From NCBI RefSeq assembly GCF_004792295.1, contig NZ_SRRY01000001.1, positions 1-64,000 of the forward strand: DNA of 64,000 nucleotides. The letters run 5' to 3'. Made by a program: the position numbers and the translations under genes. Under the pieces are notes generated by a model. It saw only the letters and a program-made list of their open reading frames with translations, was not told where the DNA came from and searched no databases. The DNA is from Pseudoalteromonas sp. MEBiC 03607. GTDB taxonomy: Bacteria > Pseudomonadota > Gammaproteobacteria > Enterobacterales > Alteromonadaceae. Positions 29,764 to 40,553 of this stretch are shown here, piece by piece. Position 1 is the stretch's first letter. Each line of letters opens with the position of its first letter.

Positions 29764-30333
29764 TTACCCTCTTAAAAATTCATTTAATAACTGTTCAGTC
29801 TCATATAAAGGTAAGCCGACCACCGCAAAATAGCTACCCGAAATATGGCTAACAAAGCGTCCGCCTAAGCCTTGTATGCCATAACCGCCAGCTTTATCTT
29901 GGGGCTCACCCGAATGCCAGTAAGCATCAATTTCTTCATCACTTAACTTTTTAAATGTCACATCAGTGACAACAACACAACTTTTTACTTGCTCACTATT
30001 TGCAATTGCAACGGCTGTCATCACTTGATGGGTGCGCCCAGATAAGCGCTGCATAGTGGCTGTAAAGTCTGCTTGGTCAACAGGTTTAACTAGGGCTGTA
30101 TCATCAATGACGACTACAGTATCACTTCCTAACACAGGGCGATCAGTGTAGCCCATAGCTACACCTGATTGTGCTTTGAGTCTAGCTAAGCGTTCAACAT
30201 AATCACGAGGAGATTCGTTCGGAAATTGGCTTTCATCTGCATCAACGCTAAATTGAGAAAACTCAACGCCAAGCTGGCTGAGCAACTCTTTTCGGCGCGG
30301 TGATGCAGACGCCAAATAAATTGCGGTCTGCAT
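29764..30333 (-). CDS. maf: Maf-family nucleoside triphosphate pyrophosphatase (YhdE type)
   Basis: House-cleaning enzyme hydrolysing non-standard or excess dTTP/UTP to monophosphate and pyrophosphate. The signature SASPRRKELL is at the N-terminus, with the catalytic DTVVVID and the following LSGRTHQVMTAV. Length 189 is standard. The start shares one base with the mreD stop and it ends one base before rng. Position between mreD and rng is the classical one for YhdE. Confidence 0.95.
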   Translation of the reverse strand: MQTAIYLASASPRRKELLSQLGVEFSQFSVDADESQFPNESPRDYVERLARLKAQSGVAMGYTDRPVLGSDTVVVIDDTALVKPVDQADFTATMQRLSGRTHQVMTAVAIANSEQVKSCVVVTDVTFKKLSDEEIDAYWHSGEPQDKAGGYGIQGLGGRFVSHISGSYFAVVGLPLYETEQLLNEFLRG

Positions 30334-30812
30334 TATCTAATCCTGAAATGACGGCGATATTTACGCAAAATTAAGAAAATCCACCACCAGCAAAGCATAC
30401 CTGTTAGCACAGGCCACAAATAATGCGGACTAAAATAAATGCCCATTAAAAAGTGATTTAGCCAAAATTGCATAAGGTGGTAAAGCGTTAAAAACAAAGC
30501 AACTAAAATGCTTTGCTGCCATAAAGAAAAGTTTCTAATCTTTTGGAAGTTACTAGCAGTGATAAATATACACACTGAGTAAGTCAGTGAGTTTACCCCC
30601 AGTGGTGAGCCTGAAGCTAAGTCCATTAATAAACCGACCACCCAAGCTGTACCAATGTTCAAACGGTGTGGTACCGCCAACGACCAATACATTAATACCA
30701 TTAACACCCAATCTGGGCGATAAGGCTCAAACGAAATCGGTAACGGCATTAACGCCATAACCAATGCAAAGAAAATACTGATAGCAATCAGCAAAGAGTG
30801 ACGACTATTCAT
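30333..30812 (-). CDS. mreD: Rod shape-determining membrane protein MreD
   Basis: A 159-residue hydrophobic protein with about five membrane segments. It is part of the elongasome that links cytoplasmic MreB to periplasmic wall synthesis. The motifs PDWVLMVLMYWSLAVPHR and GLLMDLASGSPLGVNSL are typical. Its start overlaps the mreC end by 8 bp. Confidence 0.94.
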   Translation of the reverse strand: MNSRHSLLIAISIFFALVMALMPLPISFEPYRPDWVLMVLMYWSLAVPHRLNIGTAWVVGLLMDLASGSPLGVNSLTYSVCIFITASNFQKIRNFSLWQQSILVALFLTLYHLMQFWLNHFLMGIYFSPHYLWPVLTGMLCWWWIFLILRKYRRHFRIR

Positions 30813-31646
30813 TGCTTATGCTCTCCTGCTGATTACGCCACAGCACAACCAACAAGCGAATCCGGTCAAGTTGTGCAATTGGCTCAGCATATACTTGCGC
30901 AAAAGGACGCCCTTCGTCACGGTTAATTTCAGTTACTACAGCAACAGGATAACCTTCAGGGAAAGTTCCACCTAGACCAGAGGTAACCAAAATATCACCA
31001 ATACGTACGTCAAGGCTGTGCGGAACGTGCGAAAGCTTAACTACATTAATTTTACCTATGCCTTCAACCACGGTACGTACATCGTTACGTAAAATACGCA
31101 CAGGTGTGGCATGGGTGGTGTCGGTCATTAACAGCACGCGCGAAGTAGTCGAACCAACTTGGGTGATTTGCCCTACCACACCCATTTCGTCAATAACTGC
31201 TTGGCCTTCACTTAGGCCATCGGTAGTACCGCGGTTAATAACCACTTGATGACTATATGGGTTTGAGTGAACAGACAAGACCTGGGCAATAATTTTACGA
31301 TTTGATTGTTTAGCAGATGAACCTAACAAAGCACGTAACTTATCGTTTTCACGAGATAAAAATTGCAGTTGTTGGAGTTGCTCGCTTTGCAATAACTGCT
31401 TCTTCTTAAGTGCTTCGTTTTCAGTTAAAAGCTGTTCGCGGGTGTGCAGATTCTTCGCGCCAATACTAAATAGCTCATACGGCAAATTGGCGAGATAAAT
31501 AAGTGGGCTAACGAGGGTATTTAAGCTGGTGCGAATTGTTGTACCACCTTGTGTGTAGCGATCGCCCACGATCAGCACGACACTCAAAAGCACTGCGACA
31601 AAAAGTCGCAGTTGCAAAGAGATGGTACGACCAAAAAGTAACTTCA

Positions 31647-31647
<1 letters not shown>
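30805..31647 (-). CDS. mreC: Rod shape-determining protein MreC
   Basis: A bitopic protein of 280 residues. A short cytoplasmic tail and one membrane segment (about residues 10-28) are followed by a coiled-coil (TREQLLTENEALKKKQLLQ) and a periplasmic double beta-barrel (VINRGTTDGLSEGQAVID, GDILVTSGLGGTFPEGYPVA). It organises penicillin-binding proteins with MreB and MreD. Start and mreB stop overlap by one base. Confidence 0.96.
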
Positions 31648-32747
<1,100 letters not shown>

Positions 32748-32786
32748 CTAATCATGAAAAAGCGCAACTGCCTTAAATTAATTGCT

Positions 32787-32817
32787 AAAAAAGGAAGCTT
32801 ATAGCGCTTCCTTTTTA
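32787..32817. terminator. Hairpin with A and T flanks after the FGE-like gene, can act in both directions
   Basis: Stem GGAAGC (32793-32798) and GCTTCC (32806-32811), extended by flanking A and T runs. It lies just after the stop of the FGE-like gene and upstream of mreB. Confidence 0.8.
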
Positions 32818-32822
32818 AATAT

Positions 32823-34850
32823 TTATCGCTCGCGTACTAAACGAAAGCCGATATAGTTTGCACGAAAGTCTGGCGCTAAAATTAGGCGTGTTGATACGCG
32901 GGCTAAGCTAGGCGCAAAGTTCCAAGCACCACCACGAACCGTTACATCAGACTGTCCTGGCTTTTTATATGTCCATTCCCATACATTACCTACTGTATCA
33001 AATAGGCCAAATGCATTAGGAGAAAACGACCCTGTCGGTGCAGCGCTTTTATTTGACCATTCGCTCCCACACCAACCACAGTTCGCTAAGTTTTTACCGA
33101 TTTCGTTACCCCAAGGGTACTCGGTTTCAGTACCAGCTCGCGCAGCATACTCCCACTCAACCTCGTTTGGTAAGCGAAATAACTGACCCGTTTGCCCCGA
33201 TAACCAATCTGCGTATGCTTTTGCATCGTTATAGGTTAAACATACCGCCGGAAAATCACTTTCTTGTTCGAAACCTGGGTTACGCCAATTTAACGTAGCT
33301 TCCCATACTGGTTCACCATTTAAGTAATAAGCACAACCACGATTTTTTTCAGCTTCTGTTTTGTAACCTGTATTTGCAACAAAACGCTCATACTCTGCAA
33401 CAGTCACTTCCTTGCTTTGCATTGCAAACGAATTAGCAATGGTTTTTTCTACCACTGGACGCTCGTTGGCTAAACCATTGCCGTTAATATCGCCCATCTT
33501 AAATTTGCCTGCAGGAATAACAACGATACCTGCTGAATTGTTTTTATTGACGATACTTGCAACTGGTGAAGACATTGCTGGTTTTTCAGCTGCTGTAACC
33601 GCTGCAACAACTGGCTCTGGTTCTTTTACCAAATTTGCATGAATTGTTTGCGCTTTGCGAAGATCAATACGCGCTTTATAGCTTTTATAACCACGCTTGC
33701 GAATTTCAACTTCATGAAAACCTACAGGCAACGAAGTGGTTAATTTTGTCGCACCAAAACTCACGCCATCGATAAACACTTCATCGTCATACACATTAGA
33801 ACGAAGTGTTAGCTCAACCATTTTAGATTTTTTCAAATCAGGTAACGGTTCAACCTTTACTGGCTTTTTTGATGAATAATCGCTAACAGGCTCATTAGTC
33901 ATACGTGATACCGATACCACCTGACTATTATCCAAAGGGTCACTGAATGTTAACTGACTATCAGGGTAAGATGCCGAGTAATTAGACTGATAGTTGCCTG
34001 CAAGTGGCGAGCCATAATCAGCGCAGAATCGGTTATCTAAATTAAGTAAACTACATAAGCGGCTGCTATTTACATCACCGCGCATGGTCACGCTTAAGTT
34101 GACGTTATAGTTACCTTGACCGCTAAATGCGCTGTTGACAACATGGCTACTTAACACCTTAACTTGCGCACCCGCAAGATTGCGTTTTGGTTCAACCAAT
34201 CGCTCTTCAGTTAAGTTAGCAAAAATTTGATCAACAAAACGTTTAGTTGCTTTTTGCAAGCCCATTTGCTGACCGCGCTGCTCACAGGCAGCAAGCGTTT
34301 CGGTGCGTTTACAATTGATGGTGTGATTAACTTCTAATGTACCTTCACGTGTAAACTCATTACGTAAACGCTCAACACGCGCCGTTGCGAGTTGTTCTTT
34401 TAAACTTTCTAATGTATTGAGTTGGGTATGTTTAGCTACGCGAATTTGCTCAATGTCTTTTCTATGCGATGCAATTGCCGCCAATTGCATCGAAATATCA
34501 TCTTTATTCTGTTTGTGGTCAACAACTGCTTTTTGATAGCGTGCTTGTGCATTGCTAATGTCTATTGTTGGATCATCAATAAGTCGGCGATACATCTCGT
34601 TCATTGCATCTAGCGCTTGGTTTTTTTCTTTGTCTAACTCTGTCGAGCGTGCGCGCAATAATTCGAGTTGCTTCTGTAACTGACTTTCTTCTTTTAGGTG
34701 TTTTTCAAGGATAACAGTCGAGTTATCGTACTCGGCTTGTTTTTTACTGATCTCTGACTCTATACCAGTTACCGTAGCAGTATCTTGTGCAAATGCACTA
34801 GTTGCTAGCAAACTAACTGAAATAAATAGAGATAAAGGAGCGATTCGCAT
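32823..34850 (-). CDS. Exported coiled-coil/PEGA protein with a C-terminal FGE-sulfatase (SUMF1-like) domain
   Basis: Residues 1-21 are a signal peptide. A long coiled-coil region follows (about 25-160), then a middle region with cysteines, a PEGA domain (about 340-400, EVFIDGVSFGATK and LPVGFHEVEIRKRGYKSYK) and a C-terminal formylglycine-generating-enzyme-like domain (about 440-675: VVIPAGKFKMGD, LPNEVEWEYAARAGTET, YPWGNEIG, GNVWEWT). The active-site cysteines of true FGE near the last motif are absent (RGGAWNFAPSLARV), so it is probably a binding or structural relative, not a catalyst. ATG 34850 after GGAATGGA is preferred over longer versions. It probably acts in the periplasm; role unknown. 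Confidence 0.85.
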   Translation of the reverse strand: MRIAPLSLFISVSLLATSAFAQDTATVTGIESEISKKQAEYDNSTVILEKHLKEESQLQKQLELLRARSTELDKEKNQALDAMNEMYRRLIDDPTIDISNAQARYQKAVVDHKQNKDDISMQLAAIASHRKDIEQIRVAKHTQLNTLESLKEQLATARVERLRNEFTREGTLEVNHTINCKRTETLAACEQRGQQMGLQKATKRFVDQIFANLTEERLVEPKRNLAGAQVKVLSSHVVNSAFSGQGNYNVNLSVTMRGDVNSSRLCSLLNLDNRFCADYGSPLAGNYQSNYSASYPDSQLTFSDPLDNSQVVSVSRMTNEPVSDYSSKKPVKVEPLPDLKKSKMVELTLRSNVYDDEVFIDGVSFGATKLTTSLPVGFHEVEIRKRGYKSYKARIDLRKAQTIHANLVKEPEPVVAAVTAAEKPAMSSPVASIVNKNNSAGIVVIPAGKFKMGDINGNGLANERPVVEKTIANSFAMQSKEVTVAEYERFVANTGYKTEAEKNRGCAYYLNGEPVWEATLNWRNPGFEQESDFPAVCLTYNDAKAYADWLSGQTGQLFRLPNEVEWEYAARAGTETEYPWGNEIGKNLANCGWCGSEWSNKSAAPTGSFSPNAFGLFDTVGNVWEWTYKKPGQSDVTVRGGAWNFAPSLARVSTRLILAPDFRANYIGFRLVRER

Positions 34851-35055
34851 ATATTCCATTCCCAAAAAGCGGCAATTATTTGGTCATTATTATTTTTTTA
34901 TAATTAAACTCTTATGCTATGTACTTGGAAAGCAAAACACAAGCTTTGTTCAATTATTATCTGAGTTTACAACTATTACCTTAGTTGATGCCAGTAAATA
35001 ACAAAATCATTTTAGTTTAATTTCTTAGTTGATGATCAGTTTGCTACAATAGAGC

Positions 35056-35979
35056 GTGTTTTTTATTAAAATTGCTGCTGTGTATAGTTCTTTTGAGTCA
35101 CCTTTACAAACCATAAACCATCCCTTATTGGCTGCTCGTAAAATTCAGCTCACCATAAAGCGAGATGATCTTATTCACCCGCAAATTAGTGGCAATAAGT
35201 GGCGTAAACTAAAGTTTAATTTAGCCGCAATGCAACAACTTGGAAAATCTGAATTACTCACTTTTGGTGGTGCTTTTTCAAATCATATCCATGCCAGCGC
35301 TGCTGCGGGGAAACTATTTGGTTTTACTACTCATGGTATAATTCGGGGTCCCGAACTTGATAGCGAAAATCCAACACTGCGCTATGCAAAGCAATGTGGC
35401 ATGAATTTACATCCAGTTGACCGTGTTACTTACCGGTTGAGGCATGATCAAAATTACTTAGCTGAATTACAACATCAATTTCCTAATGCTTATATTTTAC
35501 CTGAAGGCGGCACTAATTCAGCAGCCCTTCTAGGCTGCAAAGAGTTGGCCGAAAGCCTTCCCCCAGCAGACTATATTATATGCCCTACGGGAAGTGGCGG
35601 AACATTAGCAGGTTTAATTGAGGGCGCATCACAAAGTACAACAGTATTAGGGGTGGCTGTACTTAAGCAAGCTGAGTATTTAATAACTGACATAAAACAA
35701 TTGAGCAACCGCGCCAAACAACAACAAAACTGGCAGCTGTTATGTGACTTTCATGATGGCGGTTATGGCAAGTTTAGTGCTAATTTGTGGCAGTTTTGTC
35801 AAGCATTTAACCACCAGCACGACATTCCTCTTGAACCTATTTACAGTGGCAAAATGATGTATGCACTATGGCAACTCATTGAGCAGGGCTTTTTTGCTCC
35901 ACACACACACATTATTGCGATTCATACAGGTGGGCTACAAGGTTTAGATGGCTTGCGATACCGCAATTTAATCGACTAA
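35056..35979 (+). CDS. PLP-dependent ACC deaminase / D-cysteine desulfhydrase family enzyme
   Basis: A fold-type II PLP enzyme of 307 residues. The PLP lysine is in ISGNKWRKLKFNL, followed by FGGAFSNHIHASAAAGKLFG and the phosphate-binding GSGGTLAGLIEG. These are the marks of the 1-aminocyclopropane-1-carboxylate deaminase/D-cysteine desulfhydrase family. In marine bacteria without plant hosts, D-cysteine or a related amino acid is the likelier substrate. The start is uncertain: GTG 35056 and GTG 35080 both lack a clear ribosome site. It is convergent with the EAL gene nine bases away. Confidence 0.87.
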   Translation: MFFIKIAAVYSSFESPLQTINHPLLAARKIQLTIKRDDLIHPQISGNKWRKLKFNLAAMQQLGKSELLTFGGAFSNHIHASAAAGKLFGFTTHGIIRGPELDSENPTLRYAKQCGMNLHPVDRVTYRLRHDQNYLAELQHQFPNAYILPEGGTNSAALLGCKELAESLPPADYIICPTGSGGTLAGLIEGASQSTTVLGVAVLKQAEYLITDIKQLSNRAKQQQNWQLLCDFHDGGYGKFSANLWQFCQAFNHQHDIPLEPIYSGKMMYALWQLIEQGFFAPHTHIIAIHTGGLQGLDGLRYRNLID

Positions 35980-35988
35980 TTAGCTGTA

Positions 35989-37752
35989 TTAGCTATGCGG
36001 TGTTATATCTGCTAACTTTTGTAAGGGCTCAGCAAAGTAAAAGCCTTGAGCTGCAACCACCCCTAAGTTTTTGAGGGTCGCAAGTTCATTTTGCGTCTCG
36101 ACCCCCACAGCATAAACAGGAAAGCTTAATTCGCTGCCCTTATTGATAATCTGTTTTACGATCTTCTGCTGTTGAGCATTTGTATCTATATTATGTATTA
36201 GCTCATAGGCCAGTTTAATACTGCGTATATTATTAAGCTGCGCATAAGTAGCTAAGTGCTCTGCACTTCTCACGTTATCAATTACCACACCAGCTGACAG
36301 TTTCTCTAAACACTTAAACTGTGAGGTTAATTTTTTATGTTGGCGTAGATAATCATCTTCACTGAGTTCAAATTGAAGTTTACTAATTCCCTCATAGTCA
36401 CTCATATGTTCTTTAAACCAAACCCAAAACTTGTCATTGAACCAGTTCATAGCATGTAAGTTTATACTGACTGTGATTGCACCAGCTTCGTTAGAGAGTA
36501 TTCTCTTCACTTGAGTAATAACGATTTTATCTAAAAACAACACGTCATTTTTACTGCTCATGTGGGGAATAAAATGCCGAGCTGCCAATAGCCCCAAATT
36601 TTTATGACGAATGCGAATTAACGCTTCATGCTGTAAAATTTCACCTGTTTGTAAATCGAACAATGGTTGAAAAAACAACATAAAATGTTTGTTTTTAATG
36701 TACTCAAACAAGTGCTCTTTACTGTCTGCTAACATGCTTGATTGGGTATGCCCGAACGGCAAGCGATGAATATGTTGCCATGCACTTTGTTTAGCCATAG
36801 CCAATGCTGATTTAGTTAGCTGATATACAACAGCTTGGTCTGCTCCTGTTCGGTAATTACAAACACCGATCTTGACATCAGCACGTGATAAATCACTGCG
36901 ATAGTTTAAGCACGCTTGGTAAATAACTTGATGAAGCCGTTTGGTGTATTTATCAAGCTCAGTTGCAGGGATGTTATTTAAAGTAACCGCGATGCCACCT
37001 GAAGGAAGCAACTTAACGGAGCGATTAACCAACTCACCAAAACCTTTCGCAATCACTAATTTAAAGTAGTTATCAACATCCAGGTTCGATGGAAAAGGTG
37101 TTTTCCAAAAGAACAAAGCAAATAAATGGTTATAACTTGTTGGCACCCCATAAAGAATATTGAGGTCTTGTCGCGGTAAAGGCCTTGGCGATGCTAGCTT
37201 TTGTGATTTAAATTGGGGTTCAATTTGTGCATCGGCTGGTGCTTGCGGTTTGATAACAGGTTGCTCTTTAATAGCCGTAGACTTAGCCATACTTCGCCAC
37301 CAACGCCCAGCCCAATAGCCTGTTGCTAGTAAAATAAGGTTTAATAATATAAATAAGTGGCTTTCTAGTAACCAAGCTGGCCAATGAAACAATCGTAAAC
37401 TGACTGTTTTATAACTAAATACTTCTTGCTCTACATCAATAAAATTTGCAAAGTTTTGCGGCAAATCAGCTACATCCAAGACAAAACCCTGACTTTTTAC
37501 AATAGACGCGATGATGTCTTGCGAGGTGATAGGATCTAAGTTTAATTCATATACTTCTTTAGCCAGCTCAGTGCCAGTATGATGAACCTTGTCATGAAGT
37601 ACATCATTAAGAAAAATGTTAAAAACAACCACAAGCAAAAGCACAATCGTCACATAAATGACCACTGGTCGCTTGATCTGTGAAGCAAAGTCTTTTTTCA
37701 TTTCACAATTTTGTTGCCCAAAGATATACAAAGTGTTGTTCAAGAACCCCAT
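35989..37752 (-). CDS. Membrane-anchored degenerate GGDEF / EAL-domain protein, likely c-di-GMP sensor or weak phosphodiesterase
   Basis: Two membrane segments (about residues 27-48 and 128-148) bracket a short periplasmic part. A GGDEF-like region without the catalytic motif follows (about 200-330), then an EAL domain (about 340-580). The EAL domain keeps HEALIRI, the Asn in VSINLHAMNW, ELSEDDY, the Lys in IKLAYEL and the Glu in VGVETQ. The usual DDFGTG loop is replaced by DNVRSA, losing the second catalytic Asp, so hydrolysis of cyclic di-GMP is doubtful. The start may instead be ATG 37701 (MKKDFASQ). Confidence 0.87.
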   Translation of the reverse strand: MGFLNNTLYIFGQQNCEMKKDFASQIKRPVVIYVTIVLLLVVVFNIFLNDVLHDKVHHTGTELAKEVYELNLDPITSQDIIASIVKSQGFVLDVADLPQNFANFIDVEQEVFSYKTVSLRLFHWPAWLLESHLFILLNLILLATGYWAGRWWRSMAKSTAIKEQPVIKPQAPADAQIEPQFKSQKLASPRPLPRQDLNILYGVPTSYNHLFALFFWKTPFPSNLDVDNYFKLVIAKGFGELVNRSVKLLPSGGIAVTLNNIPATELDKYTKRLHQVIYQACLNYRSDLSRADVKIGVCNYRTGADQAVVYQLTKSALAMAKQSAWQHIHRLPFGHTQSSMLADSKEHLFEYIKNKHFMLFFQPLFDLQTGEILQHEALIRIRHKNLGLLAARHFIPHMSSKNDVLFLDKIVITQVKRILSNEAGAITVSINLHAMNWFNDKFWVWFKEHMSDYEGISKLQFELSEDDYLRQHKKLTSQFKCLEKLSAGVVIDNVRSAEHLATYAQLNNIRSIKLAYELIHNIDTNAQQQKIVKQIINKGSELSFPVYAVGVETQNELATLKNLGVVAAQGFYFAEPLQKLADITPHS

Positions 37753-38065
37753 AAATACAAGGCTACAGGCTGATTAAAAGTAATTTCAGAAGAATCCTAA
37801 TACCAACGCTGTCAAAAATTCCGTAAATTTAACAACCTAGCATTTACTGTTAATGAGAATTATTTTGTAATCAACAATTCAAAAGGTCGCAACTGAATCT
37901 CTGCAACAGAGTTAAATAAAGATACGCAAACTTTTACAGTAACCTTTAATCAACCCCAAGATAACTGTTGGTAATGATGAAAGGCATTATTATTTAGCCT
38001 TCGTAGATGCGCATTACCCGCAAAAATAAGCGCCATCATGACAGCGTAGCTGATGCACACCAGGC
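37753..38065. other. Intergenic stretch upstream of the EAL gene, no gene seen
   Basis: About 310 bases between two minus-strand genes. I see no open frame with coding character and no strong hairpin. It should hold the EAL gene promoter. Confidence 0.5.
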
Positions 38066-40054
38066 TCATGAAGATGTATTTACTCTAAATACATTTATAG
38101 CATTTGATGTCTTATATTGAGCTTGTTCTAAATCTTTTATCAATTTAGATAATAGCGCCAATTCGGTTTGTACTTCCTGCATATTTTCAGTGATATTTTG
38201 GCTTGCCTTACTCGCTTCTTCAGCTAACTGATTTTGTGATTCAATCGCTGATGACACCATGTTTGTTTGGCCGCTCACCTCAGTGATATTAGTTGTCAAA
38301 ATATCGATATTCTTGAGCGCATTTTCACTATTTTCACTCACCTTCTGCGTTGATTCAGAGGTATTTTCCATATACGCCTGAAGTTGTTGCACTTGCTGCT
38401 TTATGTCATCAAGCACTGAAGATATTTCTGATGTTGAATCTTGGCTACGCGTTGCTAAACCCCGCACTTCGTCTGCAACAACAGCAAAACCACGCCCTTG
38501 TTCACCCGCTCGAGCAGCTTCGATAGCAGCATTAAGGGCTAGTAAATTAGTTTGTTCAGCAATACTCGAAATTGTATCAAGCACTGATTGAATACTGTTC
38601 GTTTTTGCACTTAAAGAATCTGATTGCTGATGAGCCTGCTGAATCAGCGTAGATAGTGAGTTAATGCTCACTTTGTTTGTGCCAATTATTTGCTTTGTAT
38701 TATTCGATAAGTCATTTGCCTTTGCTGTATTTTTAGAGCTTTCATCTGCTGACAGTGCAATTTGCTCGATCTGGTTAGATAGCCTCGCGAAGCTATCTTG
38801 AAGCACCGATGTGGTTGAATTAACACTCTCAACTAACTCTGAGAGTTCTGTTGCAAAAGTGATTAATGATTTAACACTGGATTCGCTACTGCTGTTTGCT
38901 TGTTGCACTTGCCGTATCAACTTAGTGAGGGTATCTACCAACTCATCAACACTTCTAGAAATTGCACCTATTTCATCACTCGATTGGTCATCAATCCTCA
39001 CTGTTAAATCATGGCTTGAAGCAATTTTTCCAATTAAATCTCGTACTTTTCTAACTTTTTTAGCAAGTGCCTTGATTACAAATAAACCGAAGGCGATAAA
39101 AAAAGTAATAAAAAATATCGCAAGACCTACCGTTACCACAGCCTCCATTTTAGCATCAACGTGCTTTTCCTCGATAAGCGACTCTAACGCGCTTTGTTTT
39201 TCAGTAATACGCTTGTGAATTTTGCCAATTAAGTCCGTTGACAAACTAAACCAGTCCGAAGGTTCTGGGTAAGACAAAGCCAGCTTGCCACTTTCTTGAT
39301 TTAGGTTTTCGATAATTGCCTTAATATCTTTAAAGGCTTGTGAATTAGTCAATTCTGATAGCCATACTTTATCTTCTTTTGCGGTGAGTGTTAAAGCGAG
39401 CATAGCCAAACTTTCTTCAATATTATTAAAATAGCCAGCAACTTGAACCTGACTATCTTTAGATATTGATTGTAATGATAAAATACCATTCACCTTTCCT
39501 CTAATCTGGCCTAACCTCTCCTTTAACAAAGACATTCTGATAATAGCTAAACCTGAAGAGATTGCTTCGGATTGTCTAATGTGTGAAACCCGGCTGTTAG
39601 CAACATCCAACATAAACTGGTTGGCATTAGAATAAACGGCAAACGCTGATTTTCCTTGCTGCCTATCGATATTTTCTCTTAACGCTTTTATATTTTTGTG
39701 CTTTTCTAACACTGCAGTAAATAGGGCTATTGAGTGTTTTTTCGTTTGAGTATAATTAGAAAATTCGTTAAAAACTTTATCAACAATCAAGCGTTGCTTA
39801 GCAACTTTGTCACCATTTTTGCGATACCCTGAACCAATAAAGCCAGCAGTTAATCCCCTTTCGACTGCCGTTTCATGCGCTATTTTATCTATCATCAATA
39901 CTTCGCTGATAAATTCAGCATCTTGACTCACAAGCTGCTTTTTTTGCAGGGACGCATCAATAACAATATAAGATGTTGTAAGCATCACAACCAAAGCAAA
40001 TGCAATCACTGCTGCTAGCGCTTGTTGAAAGCTTATCTTACTAAGTATTTTCAT
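38066..40054 (-). CDS. Methyl-accepting chemotaxis protein with an N-terminal NIT (nitrate/nitrite-sensing-like) domain
   Basis: A 662-residue transmembrane chemoreceptor. Segment 1 is at about residues 10-30 and segment 2 at about 308-330. The periplasmic region resembles the NIT domain, including the characteristic [21 protein letters not shown] domain ([19 protein letters not shown]) leads to the signalling tip [23 protein letters not shown] domains sense nitrate or nitrite in characterised proteins; that ligand is only suggested here. It is the last core gene before the island. Confidence 0.92.
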   Translation of the reverse strand: MKILSKISFQQALAAVIAFALVVMLTTSYIVIDASLQKKQLVSQDAEFISEVLMIDKIAHETAVERGLTAGFIGSGYRKNGDKVAKQRLIVDKVFNEFSNYTQTKKHSIALFTAVLEKHKNIKALRENIDRQQGKSAFAVYSNANQFMLDVANSRVSHIRQSEAISSGLAIIRMSLLKERLGQIRGKVNGILSLQSISKDSQVQVAGYFNNIEESLAMLALTLTAKEDKVWLSELTNSQAFKDIKAIIENLNQESGKLALSYPEPSDWFSLSTDLIGKIHKRITEKQSALESLIEEKHVDAKMEAVVTVGLAIFFITFFIAFGLFVIKALAKKVRKVRDLIGKIASSHDLTVRIDDQSSDEIGAISRSVDELVDTLTKLIRQVQQANSSSESSVKSLITFATELSELVESVNSTTSVLQDSFARLSNQIEQIALSADESSKNTAKANDLSNNTKQIIGTNKVSINSLSTLIQQAHQQSDSLSAKTNSIQSVLDTISSIAEQTNLLALNAAIEAARAGEQGRGFAVVADEVRGLATRSQDSTSEISSVLDDIKQQVQQLQAYMENTSESTQKVSENSENALKNIDILTTNITEVSGQTNMVSSAIESQNQLAEEASKASQNITENMQEVQTELALLSKLIKDLEQAQYKTSNAINVFRVNTSS

Positions 40055-40284
40055 GGGTGTAGGAATAAAGTTTTTTATTAAACTTAGACCATACGATTGA
40101 TATCGCCAGTATTTATAACTCTGCTCCAGGCATACTTGCAGCCATAAAAAAGAACGTAAGCTCTAATCCTAGCTTCACAGACTCAATTAAAAGATAAACG
40201 ATTCAATGCAAAGTAAAGAACAAAATGAGTGGGTAAATTTGTGCGGCCAGCATGCATTCTAAGTTATTTTTCAACATTATTTTT

Positions 40285-40316
40285 AGTTAAAAAAAGAGCC
40301 GCTATTTAGCGGCTCT
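40285..40316 (-). terminator. Strong hairpin at the left flank of the island
   Basis: Nine-bp stem AGAGCCGCT (40295-40303) and AGCGGCTCT (40308-40316), loop ATTT, with a T run on the minus strand. It could end transcription coming leftward out of the island. Confidence 0.85.
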
Positions 40317-40553
40317 CTTATACATTTCTAATTTTGTCTTTGTCTAAAAGGGTAATAAATTGCAAAAACGCACCACAAACTAGTGAGTGAGTGAGTGAAA
40401 CCCCTCTAAAACAGGAGCTTAAAACCAAGTTAAAAACCAATTTTAATAAACAATAACTTTGATTTTTGTGTAGCAAAGCGATGATTTGGCCTCAAAACCA
40501 GTTTTACTATACAAAAACTTAGTATTCACCTTTAACAGAGCGAACCATTTAAA
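40317..40553. other. Left-end region of the island, non-coding
   Basis: No gene. It contains four GTGA tetranucleotides in tandem (near 40383-40397) and three copies of a short word close to AAAACCARTTTT (around 40421, 40433 and 40494). It also contains TTTTTGTGTAGCAAAGCG at 40463-40480, which resembles the right end in inverted orientation. Confidence 0.5.
40463..40480 (+). repeat. Candidate left terminal repeat
   Basis: TTTTTGTGTAGCAAAGCG matches the right-end sequence read inward at 15 of 18 positions. Confidence 0.4.
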
